Shown in pieces: positions 17,601 to 28,636 of a stretch of 64,000 nucleotides of DNA. Source of the DNA: Flaccisagitta enflata (Eukaryota > Chaetognatha > Sagittoidea > Aphragmophora); NCBI GenBank assembly GCA_965153355.1, contig OZ231128.1:36518001-36582000 (forward strand), given 5' to 3'. The position numbers and the translations under genes were made by a program. The notes beneath the pieces are model-generated. The model searched no databases. It saw nothing but the letters and a program-made list of their open reading frames with translations, and had not been told where the DNA came from. The stretch's first letter is position 1, and every line of letters begins with the position of its first letter.

Positions 17601-20494
17601 GCCAGGTGGTTCTAGGTGGTCGGCTGGTATTTTTCAGCGTCAGGGGTGTATAAGCCAGCGATGGTGATTTGAGGCCAAGTGGTTCTAGGTGATCGGCTGG
17701 TATTTTTCAGCGTCAGGGGTGTATAATAGCCACGCGATGGTGTTTTAGGGGAGTGGTTCTAGGTGGTCGGCTGGTATTTTCAGCGTCAGGGGTGTATAAT
17801 GTGCAGCGGCGATGGTGTTTAGAGGCCAGAGTAGTTCTAGGTGATCCGGCTGGTATTTTCAGCGTCAGAGGTGTATAGTAGCCACAGTGGTGTTTTAGGA
17901 GGCCAGGTGGTTCTAGGTGATCGGCTGGTATTTTCAGCGTCAGGGGTGTATAGTAGCCACGCGATAGGTGTTTAGAGGCCAGGTGGTTCTTGGTGGTCGC
18001 TGGTATTTTTCAGCGTCAGGGGTGTATAGCCTTGGCGATGGTGTTTAGGGAGGCCAGGTGGTTCTAGGTGGTCGGCTGGTATTTTTCAGCGTCAGGGGGT
18101 GTATAGTAGCACGGCGATGGTGTTTAGGGGGCCAGGTGGTTCAGGTGTTCGGCTGGTATTTTCAGCGTCAGGGGTGTATAGTAGCCACGCGATGGTGTTT
18201 AGAGGCCCAGGTGGTTCTAGGTGGTCGGCTGGTATTTTTCAGCGTCAGGTGTATAGTGCACAGCGATGGTGTTTAGGGCGGTGGTTCTAGGTGGTCGCTG
18301 GTATTTTCAGCGTCAGGTGTATAGTAGCGGTGATGGTGTTTAAGAGCCAGGTGGTTCTAGGTGTTGGCTGGTATTTTTTCAGCGTCAGGTGTATAGTAGC
18401 CACGGTGATGGTGTTTAAGGGGGCAGGTGGTTCTAGGTGGTCGGCTGGTATTTTCAGCGTCAGGGGTGTATAGTAGCCACGGTGATGGTGTTTGAGGGGC
18501 CAGTGGTTCTAGGTGGTGCCTGGTATTTCAGCGTCAGGGTGTATAGTATAGCCACGTGATGGTGTTTAAGAGCCAGGTGGTTCTAGGTGGTCGGCTGTAT
18601 TTTTCAGCGTCAGGGGTGTGCCGTAGCACGGATAGGTGTTTTAAAGGGCAGAGTGGTTCTAGGTGGTCGGCTGGTATTTTTCAGCGTCAAGGGTGTATAG
18701 TAGCCACGGTATGGTGTTTAGGGGGCCAGGTGGTTCTAGGTGGTCGGCTGGTATTTTTCAGCGTCAGGGGTGTATAGTAGCCACGAGTGATGTTTTGAGG
18801 AGGCCAGGTGGTTCTAGGTGGTCGGCTGGTAAGCGTCAAGGTGTATATATGCAGTGATGGTGTTTAGAGGCAGGTGGTTCTAGGTAGTCGGCTGGTATTT
18901 TTCAGCGTCAGGGTGTATAGTAGCCACGGTGATGGTATTTAGAGGGCAGGTGGTTCTAGGTGGTCGGCTGGTGCCAGCGTCAGGGTGTATAGTAGCCACG
19001 GTGATGTGTTTAGGGGGTGAGTGGTTCTAGGTGGTCGGCTGGTATTTTTCAGCGTCAGGTGTATAGTAGCCACGGTGATGGTGTTTTAGGGGGCCGGTGG
19101 TTCTAGGTGGTCGGCTGGTATTTTTCAGCGTCAGGGGTGTATAGTAGCCACGGTGATGGTGTTTTAGGGGGGTCAGGTGGTTCTAGGTGGTCGGCTGGTA
19201 TTTTTTCAGCGTCAGGGGTGTGTAGCGCCACGGTGATAGTGTTTTGGGGGCAGGTGGTTCTAGGTGGTCGGCTGGTATTTTTCGTCGTCAGGGTGTATAG
19301 TATTGCACGGTGATGGTGTTTTAGAGGCCCAGGTGGTTCTAGGTGGTCGGCTGTATGTTTGTCAGCGTCAGGGTGTATAGTAGCCACGGTGATGGTGTTT
19401 TAGAGGGGCAGGTGGTTCTAGGTGTGGTCGGCTGGTATTTTTAGCGTCAGAGGTGTGCATAGCCCAGCGGTGATGGTGTTTAAGGGGCCAGGTGGTTCTA
19501 GGTGGTCGGCTGGTTTTTTCAGCGTCAGGGGTGTGTAGTAGCCACGGTGGTGAGTGTTTTAGAGGCAGGTGGTTCTAGGTGGTCGGCTGGTATTTTTCAG
19601 CGTCAGGGTGTATAGTAACCACGGTGATGGTGTTTTAGGGGGCCAGGTGGTTCTAGGTGGTCGGCTGGTATTTTCAGCGTCAGGGGTGTATAGTAGCCAC
19701 GGTGATGGTGTTTTAGGGGGGCCAGGTGGTTCTAGGTGGTCGGCTGGTATTTTTCAGCGTCAGGGGTGTATAGTAGCCACGGTGATGGTGTTTTAGGGGG
19801 GCCAGGTGGTTCTAGGTGGTCGGCTGGTATTTTTCAGCGTCAGGGGTGTATAGTAGCCACGGTGATGGTGTTTTAGGGGGGCCAGGTGGTTCTAGGTGGT
19901 CGGCTGGTATTTTTCAGCGTCAGGGGTGTATAGTAGCCACGGTGATGGTGTTTAAGGGGGCCAGGTGGTTCTAGGTGGTCGGCTGGTATTTTTCAGCGTC
20001 AGGGTGTATAGTAGCCACGGTGATAAGTATTTAGGGGCAGGTGGTTCTAGGTGGTCGGCTGGTATTTTCAGCGTCAGGGTGTATGTAGCCACGGTGATGG
20101 TGTTTTAGGGGCCAGGTGGTTCTAGGTGGTCGCTGTGTATTTTTTCAGCGTCAGGGGTGTATAGTAGCCACGGTGATGGTGTTTTAGGGGCCAGGTGGTT
20201 CTAGGTGGTCGGCTGGTATTTTTCAGCGTCAGGGGTGTATAGTAGCCACGGTGATGGTGTTTTAGGGGGGCCAGGTGGTTCTAGGTGGTCGGCTGGTATT
20301 TTTCAGCGTCAGGGGTGTATAGTAGCCACGGTGATGGTGTTTTAGGGGGGCCAGGTGGTTCTAGGTGGTCGGCTGGTATTTTTCAGCGTCAGGGGTGTAT
20401 AGTAGCCACGGTGATGGTGTTTTAGGGGGGCCAGGTGGTTCTAGGTGGTCGGCTGGTATTTTTCAGCGTCAGGGGTGTATAGTAGCCACGGTGC
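14690..20494. repeat. 80-bp minisatellite array, roughly 70-75 copies
   Basis: The unit contains GGCCAGGTGGTTCTAGGTGG, TCGGCTGGTATTTTTCAGCG, TCAGGGGTGTATAGTAGCCA and CGGTGATGGTGTTTTAGGGG, exactly 80 bp where perfect (for example 19801 to 19881). Copies at the left (14.7-16.6 kb) are riddled with small indels. Those at 19.65-20.49 kb are nearly perfect. The plus strand is G-rich and C-poor. Short frames across it are artefacts. It ends abruptly at GGTG|CGTCGGTCGG, a family A-like tract. Confidence 0.95.
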
Positions 20495-20980
20495 GTCGGT
20501 CGGTTGGCCGGTCGGTTGGTTTGTCCCCTTTCTACTTTTTTGGTATTTTTGGTAAAAATGGGCAATCCTCGCCCTTTTGTTTATCATAGTTTGAACAAGG
20601 GAAGACGGCAACAGAAAAACGCAATACTGTGAGATAACACGCTTGTCTGTATCACCTCACCCAACCCTAACTCTAATTCACACCAAACCTTACCCTAACC
20701 CTTAAAAAACAAATAATTCCAACACTAACCCTAACCCTAAAACCAAAGGACTGAGTTCTCGATATCCAAAAAAAAACAAAAAACAAACAAACTAACAAAC
20801 AAACAAAAGATTCAAAACCAAAACAGGATCGAAATCTATTTGGGTAATGAGAACGATTTTTTTCAGTCGCTGGCTTAGTGACTCTACACTCTTTAGATGT
20901 TCTAATATTTTGTCAGTTGTTAAAGGAAGCTGATGATGTTGCTATGATTGTCCTTTTTTTTTTGCTTGTAACCTGACCGT
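20495..20980. repeat. GGTC tract and interstitial telomere-like repeats
   Basis: A GGTCGGTTGG tract (20495-20525) as in family A is followed by CCCTAA-type words (about 20660-20745, including CTAACCCTAACCCTAA), a degenerate TTAGGG array. AACAAAC repeats follow. No gene is seen. Confidence 0.65.
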
Positions 20981-21084
20981 TATTATGAACAAGGTTCTTA
21001 CCCAAACAAGCCCAGCTACCCCAACAAGCCCAACAATCTCAACTGGCCAACAGTCGTGTGCTCAGTTTTACAGTTACACACACA

Positions 21085-21210
21085 ATTACCTTACATACAC
21101 ACAAACACACACACACGCACACTACTTTCCCTCCTTTCTTCCTTCCTCCCTCCCTTCCTTCCTTCCTCCCTCCCTCCCTCTCTTCCTTCCTTACATTGTC
21201 CTGACCTTGT
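21085..21210. repeat. CA and CCTT-rich microsatellites
   Basis: Short CA run (about 21085-21122) followed by a CTTC/CCTC pyrimidine tract (21127-21192). Reading frames through it are low complexity. Confidence 0.85.
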
Positions 21211-21720
21211 CAGGCGTGCATTTTTTCTTCCTTCCGAGTAACTTACATTTAATCCTGGGATTTTCCGACTCGTCAAACTGTCTTAATCCTGTTTAACTTC
21301 ATGTTTACCAAACATGAGTTTCATAGACATGGAAATGATCTCATCATCAATAATCTTTTTTGCATAATGCAGTATCAAGATTTCTGTTTTTTTGAAATGA
21401 CAAACATTGAAACTTTACTCGATTGGGATTAATGCCAATTGTTAATAAGCAGCTTTAACAAAATGAACCGACAATATCAACACTTGTCATGTGCAAAAAG
21501 ATCATACTGGTCACATTTGTTGAGAAGCTTTCAAAAAACAGATGCATGCAATGCATTAAATATTCGTAAGAAAAACCAACTCCATCTTGAGATGATCATT
21601 TGCAATGTAATGCAAATTGGTTACGTTACTCGCAGCTACATAGCTAACGGCGAAATTAACGCGTATTGAGTATGACACAAAACAGCTGAGAAACTAGATG
21701 TTTCGGAGGTGTAGCGGGCC

Positions 21721-21975
21721 GATGGACCGACGGAGAGACCCTTGCAGAGAGATGCGAGGACCCATCTAAAAACAAGGCCGGATATATGGCTACCCAAGTC
21801 GCGCGTAGGTGGACGGTGATGATAAAGCTTTTATAAGATTTGGGCAGGGGTAGTAACGCGAAAACAACTTGTAAACGCTGTAAATGCAAAGTGTCACAGG
21901 CCAAGGGACCAACCGATGGATCGACAGGCTGACCGACCGACCGACCAATATAATTATAAGTCGCGCGCACACGAT
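21721..21975 (-). repeat. Family D 5' end abutting a family A copy
   Basis: GAGATGCGAGGACCCATCTA (family D-type palindrome, minus orientation) ends at about 21770, where AACAAGGCCGGATATATGGC starts a minus-strand family A copy. That copy closes with a GACCGACCGACC tract and a degenerate AAGTCGCGCGCACACG. Confidence 0.6.
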
Positions 21976-21982
21976 GAAAATA

Positions 21983-22179
21983 AACAAGGCCGGATACACG
22001 GCTACCCCATTTGCGTGCGGGTGGGCAGGGGCCATCATTGAGGTCAGTGGAACATTTGGGCAGGAGCAATAAGGCCAAAACCCCCATTAACGCCGAAAAA
22101 TTAAAGTGTGACGGACGGACGGACCGACGGACGGACCGACAAAGCGGGGTGTAGAGTCGCGTAGCACGCGACTAAAAAA
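21983..22179 (-). repeat. Family A repeat, full-length copy
   Basis: Starts AACAAGGCCGGATACACGGC (3' terminus seen on plus) and passes GGGTGGGCAGGGGCC and TTTGGGCAGGAGCAATAAGG. It ends with the GACGGACGGACC tract, AAAGCGGGGTGTAGAGTCGC and GTAGCACGCGACTAAAAA. About 197 bp, and close to the copies at 48975 and 49268. Confidence 0.75.
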
Positions 22180-22318
22180 TACACGAAGACACTCATGTAT
22201 ATGATGGCGCCCTCGTGGAAAACCTCGGATTAACATTTTTCACGTTTACCTTTTCGTCTTCGTGACATTCATTCTTACGTTATCGCTGATATTTTTATCC
22301 AAGATTCATTCTTCTCAG

Positions 22319-22527
22319 GTGCTTTGCTTTACATTCCTTTCGGCGTGCTACGCCTCCAGCGGCAGTTGAAATTTGTGGATTCGCCGATGCTCTTTTTTGA
22401 GTATCTCATGGATCTAGGGGAGCCTCAAGTGGCCAACGACGAACCAAAGACAAAAGATCAAAAATTACAAAACCAAAAATGGCGTGACGGATTTTTATCA
22501 TCGATTCAACGCATTTTAAAATTGTGA
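22319..22527 (+). CDS. 3'-terminal exon of an unidentified gene
   Basis: A CTTCTCAG acceptor (AG at 22317-22318) opens a frame that begins two bases into a codon, so it joins a phase-1 intron. It reads ALLYIPFGVLRLQRQL, then FVDSPMLFFEYLMDLG, a charged tail and a TGA stop at 22527. An AATAAA signal lies 138 bp downstream (22665-22670). Acceptor, mixed codon composition and poly(A) signal together suggest a real last exon of about 69 codons. The first part is moderately hydrophobic, possibly the end of a membrane protein. I do not recognise the family, and no upstream exon could be assigned. Confidence 0.5.
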
Positions 22528-22664
22528 TTATGTTTACATGCATGATCAGGAAGGATGACCCCAGAGATTTAACTTAATTTGTGCTTTATGAATGAAAAAA
22601 AAATGGATTGAGTTTTTTCCATAAATGTTTTGTGTCAAATTAAAAAAAAAATAATGACTAAGAA

Positions 22665-22670
22665 AATAAA
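22665..22670 (+). promoter_or_regulatory. Possible poly(A) signal
   Basis: AATAAA, 138 bp after the stop of the exon ending at 22527. Confidence 0.4.
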
Positions 22671-23011
22671 GTTGGAGTCAAAAATGTGCAAACGAATGAC
22701 TGGAATGACTTAACTAATGAATGACACAACACATTGATGGCCTGAATGTGTTGAAGATGGCGCGCATCTAATAAAATTTTACAGCGCGAAGTTTGACTCG
22801 CTCACTTTTGTCAAAATTATGCGTACATTATATTTCCAAAAAGACTCATCATTCTGTTTTATTGAATGGTACATGTGAATATGACACTTAAATCTTTTAA
22901 ACAAATACAATCGTTCATTATCTCATTCATTAATGCAATTGACATGCATCACGAATGTATATTCCTCTTCGTTCATATTAATATTTCAGCTTCGTAATGA
23001 TTCTTGACTAT

Positions 23012-23162
23012 TCACGGGCCTGCTGGTCCCGCTCCTCCTTGTGGTCCGGGAGCCCCTCGAGGACCGGGTGGCCCCAAAGAACCTGAGGGTCCGATTTGGC
23101 CTACTGTTCCTGGATTGCCTCTGTATCCTCGGGGACCGGAATCGTATTGGACATTAAACCAC
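23012..23162 (-). CDS. Collagen Gly-X-Y exon of a ShKT-collagen gene
   Basis: Minus strand. The acceptor TTTTTACAG lies just before 23162; the first base completes a codon. It reads WFNVQYDS and then an uninterrupted run of Gly-X-Y triplets ([18 protein letters not shown], then eight more) to a TGA at 23014-23012. A GT lies four bases before the stop (CCC|GTGAAT at 23015-23014), so the exon could instead be internal and end at 23016. Its phase fits the ShKT exon upstream, which ends two bases into a codon. About 13-14 triplets are short for a fibrillar collagen. Expected to be secreted. Confidence 0.8.
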
Positions 23163-23321
23163 CTGTAAAAAAGGCGATAGTCTTTTAGATAATCATAGAA
23201 ACAGAGCTAGGAATAATGCTTTAGAGCAGGTTTCCGCGGTTTGTAACCTGCTGAAATGCCTCAAAGAGGGGAATTAGATCAAGTGAAAAATTGTCGATTC
23301 TGAAGTAATGAATGATGGACA

Positions 23322-23418
<97 letters not shown>

Positions 23419-23437
23419 TGTCCTTTCGTCGGTTCAC

Positions 23438-23518
<81 letters not shown>

Positions 23519-23520
23519 AC
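23163..23520 (-). repeat. Intron of the ShKT-collagen gene: (CA)n and (CT)n runs
   Basis: The minus-strand intron between the two exons (GTAAGAG...ACAG). It holds a CT run (about 23440-23511, read as GA just after the donor) and a CA run (about 23322-23416). Confidence 0.8.
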
Positions 23521-23677
23521 CATCTTTTCTTCCGGCTCAGATTTTCCTTCTCTTTGTTTTGATTGCATCTTGCGGCATCACAAGTCGAAGGACAAAAGCA
23601 GTTCATATAGAAAGGGTTTTCTTCGCATTCGCCTCTTGACGCGAAAATGGCGCAATCAGGATCCGAGTCCACGCAAT
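23521..23677 (-). CDS. ShKT-domain exon of the same gene
   Basis: Minus strand. Acceptor TTGTTTAG, donor AGATG|GTAAGA. The encoded segment has the ShK-type cysteine spacing: CVDSDPDC, GEC, FYMNCFC, STC, ARC, with the usual Asp after the first Cys and the Tyr-Met before the fourth. ShKT domains of ~35 residues occur in secreted enzymes, nematode and cnidarian extracellular proteins, and some venom peptides; fused to collagen, a matrix or cuticle role is more likely than a toxin. The segment ends SRKKRW, and RKKR resembles a furin-type cleavage site between the two domains. The first exon(s), including a signal peptide, are not identified. Confidence 0.75.
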
Positions 23678-23679
23678 CT

Positions 23680-23800
23680 AAACAAGACCGGATACACGGC
23701 CAATGTGTAATCGATAAGTGGTAGGCAGGGGGAATATTGGGGCTGTCATGGACAGTCTTTAGCAAGGCGGGGGCTATAATGTGGCCAGGTAGGGGCATTA
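23680..23800 (-). repeat. Family A-like 3' end fragment
   Basis: AACAAGACCGGATACACGGC followed by GTAGGCAGGGGGAATATTGG and GGCCAGGTAGGGGCATTAAC resembles a diverged minus-strand family A copy inside the intron upstream of the ShKT exon. Confidence 0.5.
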
Positions 23801-24124
23801 ACGCTCAGAAATCACAATTTCAGTGGATTTCGCGCTTCCTGTCTTCTAGAGGCGTGAAGTAAGCGGCTAAAATGTGTTTTAACTAATGATGAGGAAGGGG
23901 TAGATTTTTTAGCCGCTTCCATTTGGTAGATCGATAAAAAGCAGTTATCCCACCCACCAAACTGGAATCGGTCAACCGCCGCCACAATTTTTACACGGGT
24001 CCTCGCATCTCTGCAAGAGATTTTGTCCGTCTGTATGGCAGTCCACGTCCAAATACTCTAGTCTAACACCCCTTCCATAATAAGGCGAACTGGAAAAATG
24101 ATCCTAATAGTAATAGATGGTAAT

Positions 24125-24537
24125 AGTCGCAAAAGCGTCAGATGGTCAGCGGTACCCGTGCCCTGCCTGAGTAGGTTGTGCTTAAAGTCGAAGGGGGAGT
24201 AGGGCAGCAGCCCCGAGGGGTCGATGATCAATGCTTTCACACATATGGGGAATTTTCATCTTCTCCTTTTCCTCCTCCTCCTGGGATCCGGCCTCTTGGC
24301 TGAGATTACAACTTTGAGGCTGAGATTTGGGCCTCAAGGCTGGGATCTGGATCTCCAGTCCAGGATTTGGGCCTCCAAGCTAGGGTTTGGGCCTCAAGAC
24401 TGAAATTTGGACCTCAAGACTGGAATTTGAGGGGGGGACGGAGAAGAAGAAGGAGGAGAAGGAGAAGAAGAAGGAGAAAATTCCCCATATGTGTGAAAGC
24501 ATAGGTCATCGACCCCTTCAGGGCCGCTGCCCAAAAA
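24125..24537. mobile_element. Family C repeat, copy 2, with complete TIRs
   Basis: The left leader AGTCGCAAAAGCGTCAGATG and GGTCAGCGGTACCCG lead to GGGCAGCAGCCCCGAGGGGT and ATGCTTTCACACATATGGGG. The right arm is the inverse (CCCCATATGTGTGAAAGCAT, then GACCCCTTCAGGGCCGCTGC). The TIRs are about 60-80 bp including purine/pyrimidine tracts. The inner cassette (about 24280-24430) is a diverged version of the GCTGGGATTTG repeat found in copies 1 and 4. No coding sequence. Confidence 0.8.
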
Positions 24538-25475
24538 CACACTCATAGTGATGAAATTTGAAATAGAGATAGCTAAAACATAGTATTTCCGTAAACCAGG
24601 GCCAAAAAGAGCATTAACACTAGTATGTGGCCCTGGTTGTGTGCCATGTCAGAAGAGTGGTGGAAGATTTTGACTGATTTTGACAAGGAATCTTTCTATG
24701 AGGAGATGGCACAAACTTTCTCATTTTCTCCTACATGAGTGGGAAGAAAACTGCCCTTCCCAAGTTGTTATATAAGTACTAAGCAACAGTGAAGCATTGG
24801 GAACAAGGAACAGCCCTACAAAGTGAGTGAATTCCTCACAAATAAGTTGGTTTCACTGGTCAAATTGGAACTTCCATCAAAAATACATCAACATGATATC
24901 ATTTGAAAGGAGATATTAGGAGCCATTGGTTGACATTTGTTGGACAATTTTCTCAAAACCCTGTTGGAAATTACATATTTTGAAATTATCTGTAACTCAC
25001 TCATAATAAGTAATTTAGCAAGCATTATGACATTATGACATTATGACATTAGTAAGCTTGGAATCACCGTACTTTAGTCGGGCCTGCTGTTTTTGCGTCG
25101 GGCCCGCAAAAATTGAGAGGAGCGGGCCCGACAGGCCCGCTGAAAAAAATAAAGATTTTCAGGGCTGATCTATGACAGTATCATCATTAAACAACATTGT
25201 CATTGCTTGACGCTTGCATAGAATTTTACGCGCCGCTGTTGTCACGGGTCTGTTACTCAGAGTACGACCATTTCCACTTTCAGGAAGGAACTGCATTCTA
25301 AAAGATCTCGCCTTCTTAAAATCCGGCATTGTGTTATAGCTTGAAAAATCTGGCATTGTAAAAGTATGGATATTGTATGCAAATTTTGTAGGCAGAAACC
25401 GCTAGAAAAATCTGCAGTTTCACTCCGTCCACGGTCTGTCTGTCAGTCAGTGAAGTTTTTCAAGTCAGCGTATGG
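24538..25475. other. Interval without a recognised gene; GC hairpin at 25077-25142
   Basis: Mostly AT-rich unique-looking sequence. A GC-rich patch has GTCGGGCCTGCTG, GTCGGGCCCGC and GCGGGCCCGACAGGCCCGCT, which can form strong hairpins. Tandem GACATTAT words lie at 25025-25050. No exon is supported. Confidence 0.5.
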
Positions 25476-25756
25476 TTTTTAGATGCGTCCTCTCATCTCT
25501 ATAATAGGCTGCGTCCGTCGGTTGGTTGGTTGGTTGGTCGGTTGGTTGGTCGGTTGGTAACGCATTCATTAAAAATATCAAAATCAAGTATTTTTTCAAC
25601 AGAAAAATGGTTCTACCCCAGTAAAAGAAGCATACATTAAGTAATTCATTCAATCTTTCATTCATTCTCAAATGATATTCATTTATAAAAAATACATTCA
25701 TTCATAAAAACGTTCATTCAAAGAGGACGCATCGTTGGCCTACTTGGCCTTGTTTT
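25476..25756 (+). mobile_element. Family D repeat, full-length copy 1
   Basis: 5' end TTTTTAGATGCGTCCTCTCA, TCTCTATAATAGGC and a GTCGGTTGGTTGG tract. The middle is AT-rich with CATTCATTCATAAAA units. 3' end GAGGACGCATCGTTGGCCTA then CTTGGCCTTGTTTT. The 3' half-site GGACGCATC is the exact complement of the 5' arm GATGCGTCC. The copy at 42335-42622 is the same subfamily. No ORF of note. Confidence 0.75.
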
Positions 25757-25823
25757 CATTCTTGCCACTGCCATCTTTAATGGTTATATAACATTCTCTA
25801 TTTGCTCATGAAATATTCATTAT

Positions 25824-27306
25824 TAGTAGCGTGCACGCGACTCTACACCCCGCTTAGTCTATCCCCCGGTTGGTCAGTTGGTCGGTTGGTTGGTCTGTAT
25901 GTCACACTTTTTGTCATCAATTTTATTTCTTCAAATCATTCAAAGTCATTTAAGAGGATACTAAGTTATTCTGAGTCATTCTAAATCATTTTAAGTTATT
26001 CTGAATTATTTTTGTCTTTTAGTCAATTTTGTCATTTACATCAATTCACCTTAATTATGGTCATTCTCAGTCAAACTAAATGCTTTTTAGTTATTTTCAA
26101 TCATTTTGGGTTATTTGAGGTCATTTAGGGTCATTCTACAGTATGATTCTTTTGAAATGCAACATAAGAAACCTATATATCTCCGCTCCTGAGCATCTTA
26201 GCAAGATGCGGATTGCACTATTGGATAGAGCAAAAAAAACTATTTTTTCTATGTCTTTTCTGATGTCATGATGCAATATGACGTATCTCTACCACCAAGC
26301 CAATAAAAACATTGACATCTTCAACATCGCAAAATTGGCTTTCTGATTCTGCTTCTAAAAAAGATGAGAAAGATCCGTTCATTAAATGATTGGTGATCAT
26401 GAGGCCAACTGAATCACAACCAGGCGTTCATATTTTGTTAACCTTCCGAGAGGCAAAAATTTTCCCTCATGAGTTTCCGACACAGATTGTCAATAGTCAA
26501 TAGTCTTGTTGTGACCTCATGTGGAAACTTACCACCAGTAAGAAGTTACAAAATGACACACTAAACATACATATACTCTTTTAGCCCTCACTGGGCATGA
26601 TTGGCACAGATTCAATGATGTCAATCAATTGTAAAATCAATTTGAACCCATCAAAAAGAAAAAATGAAAATTTAGACATCCATCAAATTGTCTCTTGTTC
26701 TTCCTTTCTTTCCTTCTTTCTTTCCTTTTTTCTTCCTTCTCTTCTTTCCTTCTTTCTTTCCTTCTTTCTTTCTTTCTTTCTTTCATTCTTTCTTTCTTTC
26801 TTTCTTTTTTTCTTTCTTTCTTTCTTTCTTTCTTTTGTTGGGAATTTGGATCCTCTTTCTCCACTGAGATCTTCCGACACATTTCTTCCCTTTCCGAGAA
26901 GCGGCGCTTCCCGCTTCTACAAAATATGAACGCTTGATCACAACACAAATATTTTCTTAGATATGTCCAGTAAATCACACGGAAGCCCCTTGATTGTTGA
27001 TTATTTGACCAACTGAACCATCTCATTCTTTTTGGAGGGAGAATCAGACAGATGTCAACGTTTTTACTGGGATCTTGGTGGACATATGTCATGAGGCATT
27101 ATGATATTAGAAAAAACATAGAAAAAATAGTTTTTTGTGCTCTATCCAATGGTGCAATCCGCATCTTGCTACGGTGCTCAGGAGTGGAGATATATAGGTT
27201 TTTATGTTGCATTCCAAAAGAATCATACTGTAGTTCATCTTAAGTCATTATTAGTGATTTAGGAAATTATGTAAGTCTCGCACGCGACTTAAAGGTGTTG
27301 GCCTTA
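25824..27306 (+). mobile_element. Family B repeat with ~330-bp inverted-repeat core
   Basis: 5' end TAGCGTGCACGCGACTCTAC plus GGTTGGTC tract, then AAGTCATT-like units (about 25930-26130). A long foldback follows: 26134-26460 is the imperfect inverse complement of about 26880-27237 (for example AAGATGCGGATTGCAC and GTGCAATCCGCATCTT). A CTTT microsatellite (about 26698-26836) lies in the loop. 3' end GTCTCGCACGCGACTTAAAG then GTGTTGGCCTT. The ends match the copy at 2957-3732, but the core is unrelated to that copy's core. Confidence 0.75.
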
Positions 27307-27720
27307 ATCTATGAGGATGAAGGAAATAAGACTTACCACAAATTGAGTCCACATCTTCCTGACACAAAACGCCCGAGAGAACAACTCCTGGTTGAGTGGG
27401 CGGATAAACATATAAACAGATAAAGCGTTCCAAGATGAATCACTTCAAGAGAGGAGGGTTTATATTGGTTCACTCGGCTAACGTTTTACAGTATTTATGT
27501 TGTTGTTACGCACTAGAATAAATCATAATAATGTGACTTGCAGGGTTGCTTTTAGCGTTATTGTTTTCACCCCATCTTTAATCCTATGAACGCGATTCTA
27601 AACCCCGCTGCGTTAGCAAAGAAGTCGGTCAGTCTGTTCCTCCATCCGTTTGTGCAGAATGGGGATCCAGCTCTTACGTCGATGCAACTTGCCAAATTGA
27701 CTTTTCAAAGTAAAAGGTCG
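27307..27720. other. Interval without recognised feature
   Basis: Mixed-composition sequence with no exon signal pair that I trust. A family A-like phrase (ATGAACGCGATTCTAAACCC, GTCGGTCAGTCTG) near 27586-27640 suggests an old repeat end. Confidence 0.4.
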
Positions 27721-27721
27721 C

Positions 27722-27921
27722 TAAGTCGCGTGCTCGCGACTCTATGACCCGCTATTTTGGTCGATCGGTCGGTCTGTTGGTCGGTAGACGTTAGCTTTTT
27801 TCGCGTTTTCGGCGTCTTTTGCATTACTGCTTCTGCCCAAATGATTGAGTTAGCATGTTTCCACACTGCCCCTGCCCACCCGCACGCGACTTTGGTAGCC
27901 GTGTATACGGCCTTGTTTTTT
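27722..27921 (+). repeat. Family A repeat, full-length copy
   Basis: 5' AAGTCGCGTGCTCGCGACTC and GATCGGTCGGTCTG. Middle TTTTTCGCGTTTTCGGCGTC, CTTCTGCCCAAATG and CTGCCCCTGCCCACCC. 3' GCACGCGACTTTGGTAGCCG, TGTATACGGCCTTG. About 200 bp. Confidence 0.75.
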
Positions 27922-28315
27922 TCTCAAATGACCCTAATAAAGCATATTTGAATAATTCCATGATTTTAGCAATAAGAAGTTTTTACGACCGCCTGACCAA
28001 CCAACCGACGAACAGACAGACCGACAGAGTAGATTAAAGCTTTATTGAGTCGTGTTCAAGCGTGTAATAACGAATTCTTTGCTTTGTTGTATCAACGCAC
28101 TATGGCAAATACTGTCTCTTTCTTACCGAGGATTAAGATTGATAACTCCGTTATACCAAAAGAGAAAATATTCATCGTTTCTGCGACAAGGCTAACAAAT
28201 GTGATCTTGTTTGGTAAAACAATGAATTGATAATGCACAGATGTGAAATCAATTGTCTCTTTTCCGCGTATTAGTCTCTCCTTTCCGCGTGTTCAGTTGT
28301 AACAATGGTAACGAA

Positions 28316-28636
<321 letters not shown>

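Noticed and set aside
14690-20494. Short frames inside the minisatellite, and the idea of a CRISPR-like array
   Set aside because: The whole 80-bp unit repeats with no unique spacers, in a eukaryotic context; the frames are broken by indels.
23990-24057. A second ShKT-like half exon on the minus strand (VDCHTDGQN...RCEDPCKNCGG)
   Set aside because: The cysteine pattern is suggestive, but the DNA overlaps a family D-type phrase (CCTCGCATCTCTGCAAGAGA...GTCCGTCTG), so the match may be accidental. No donor/acceptor pair fits well.
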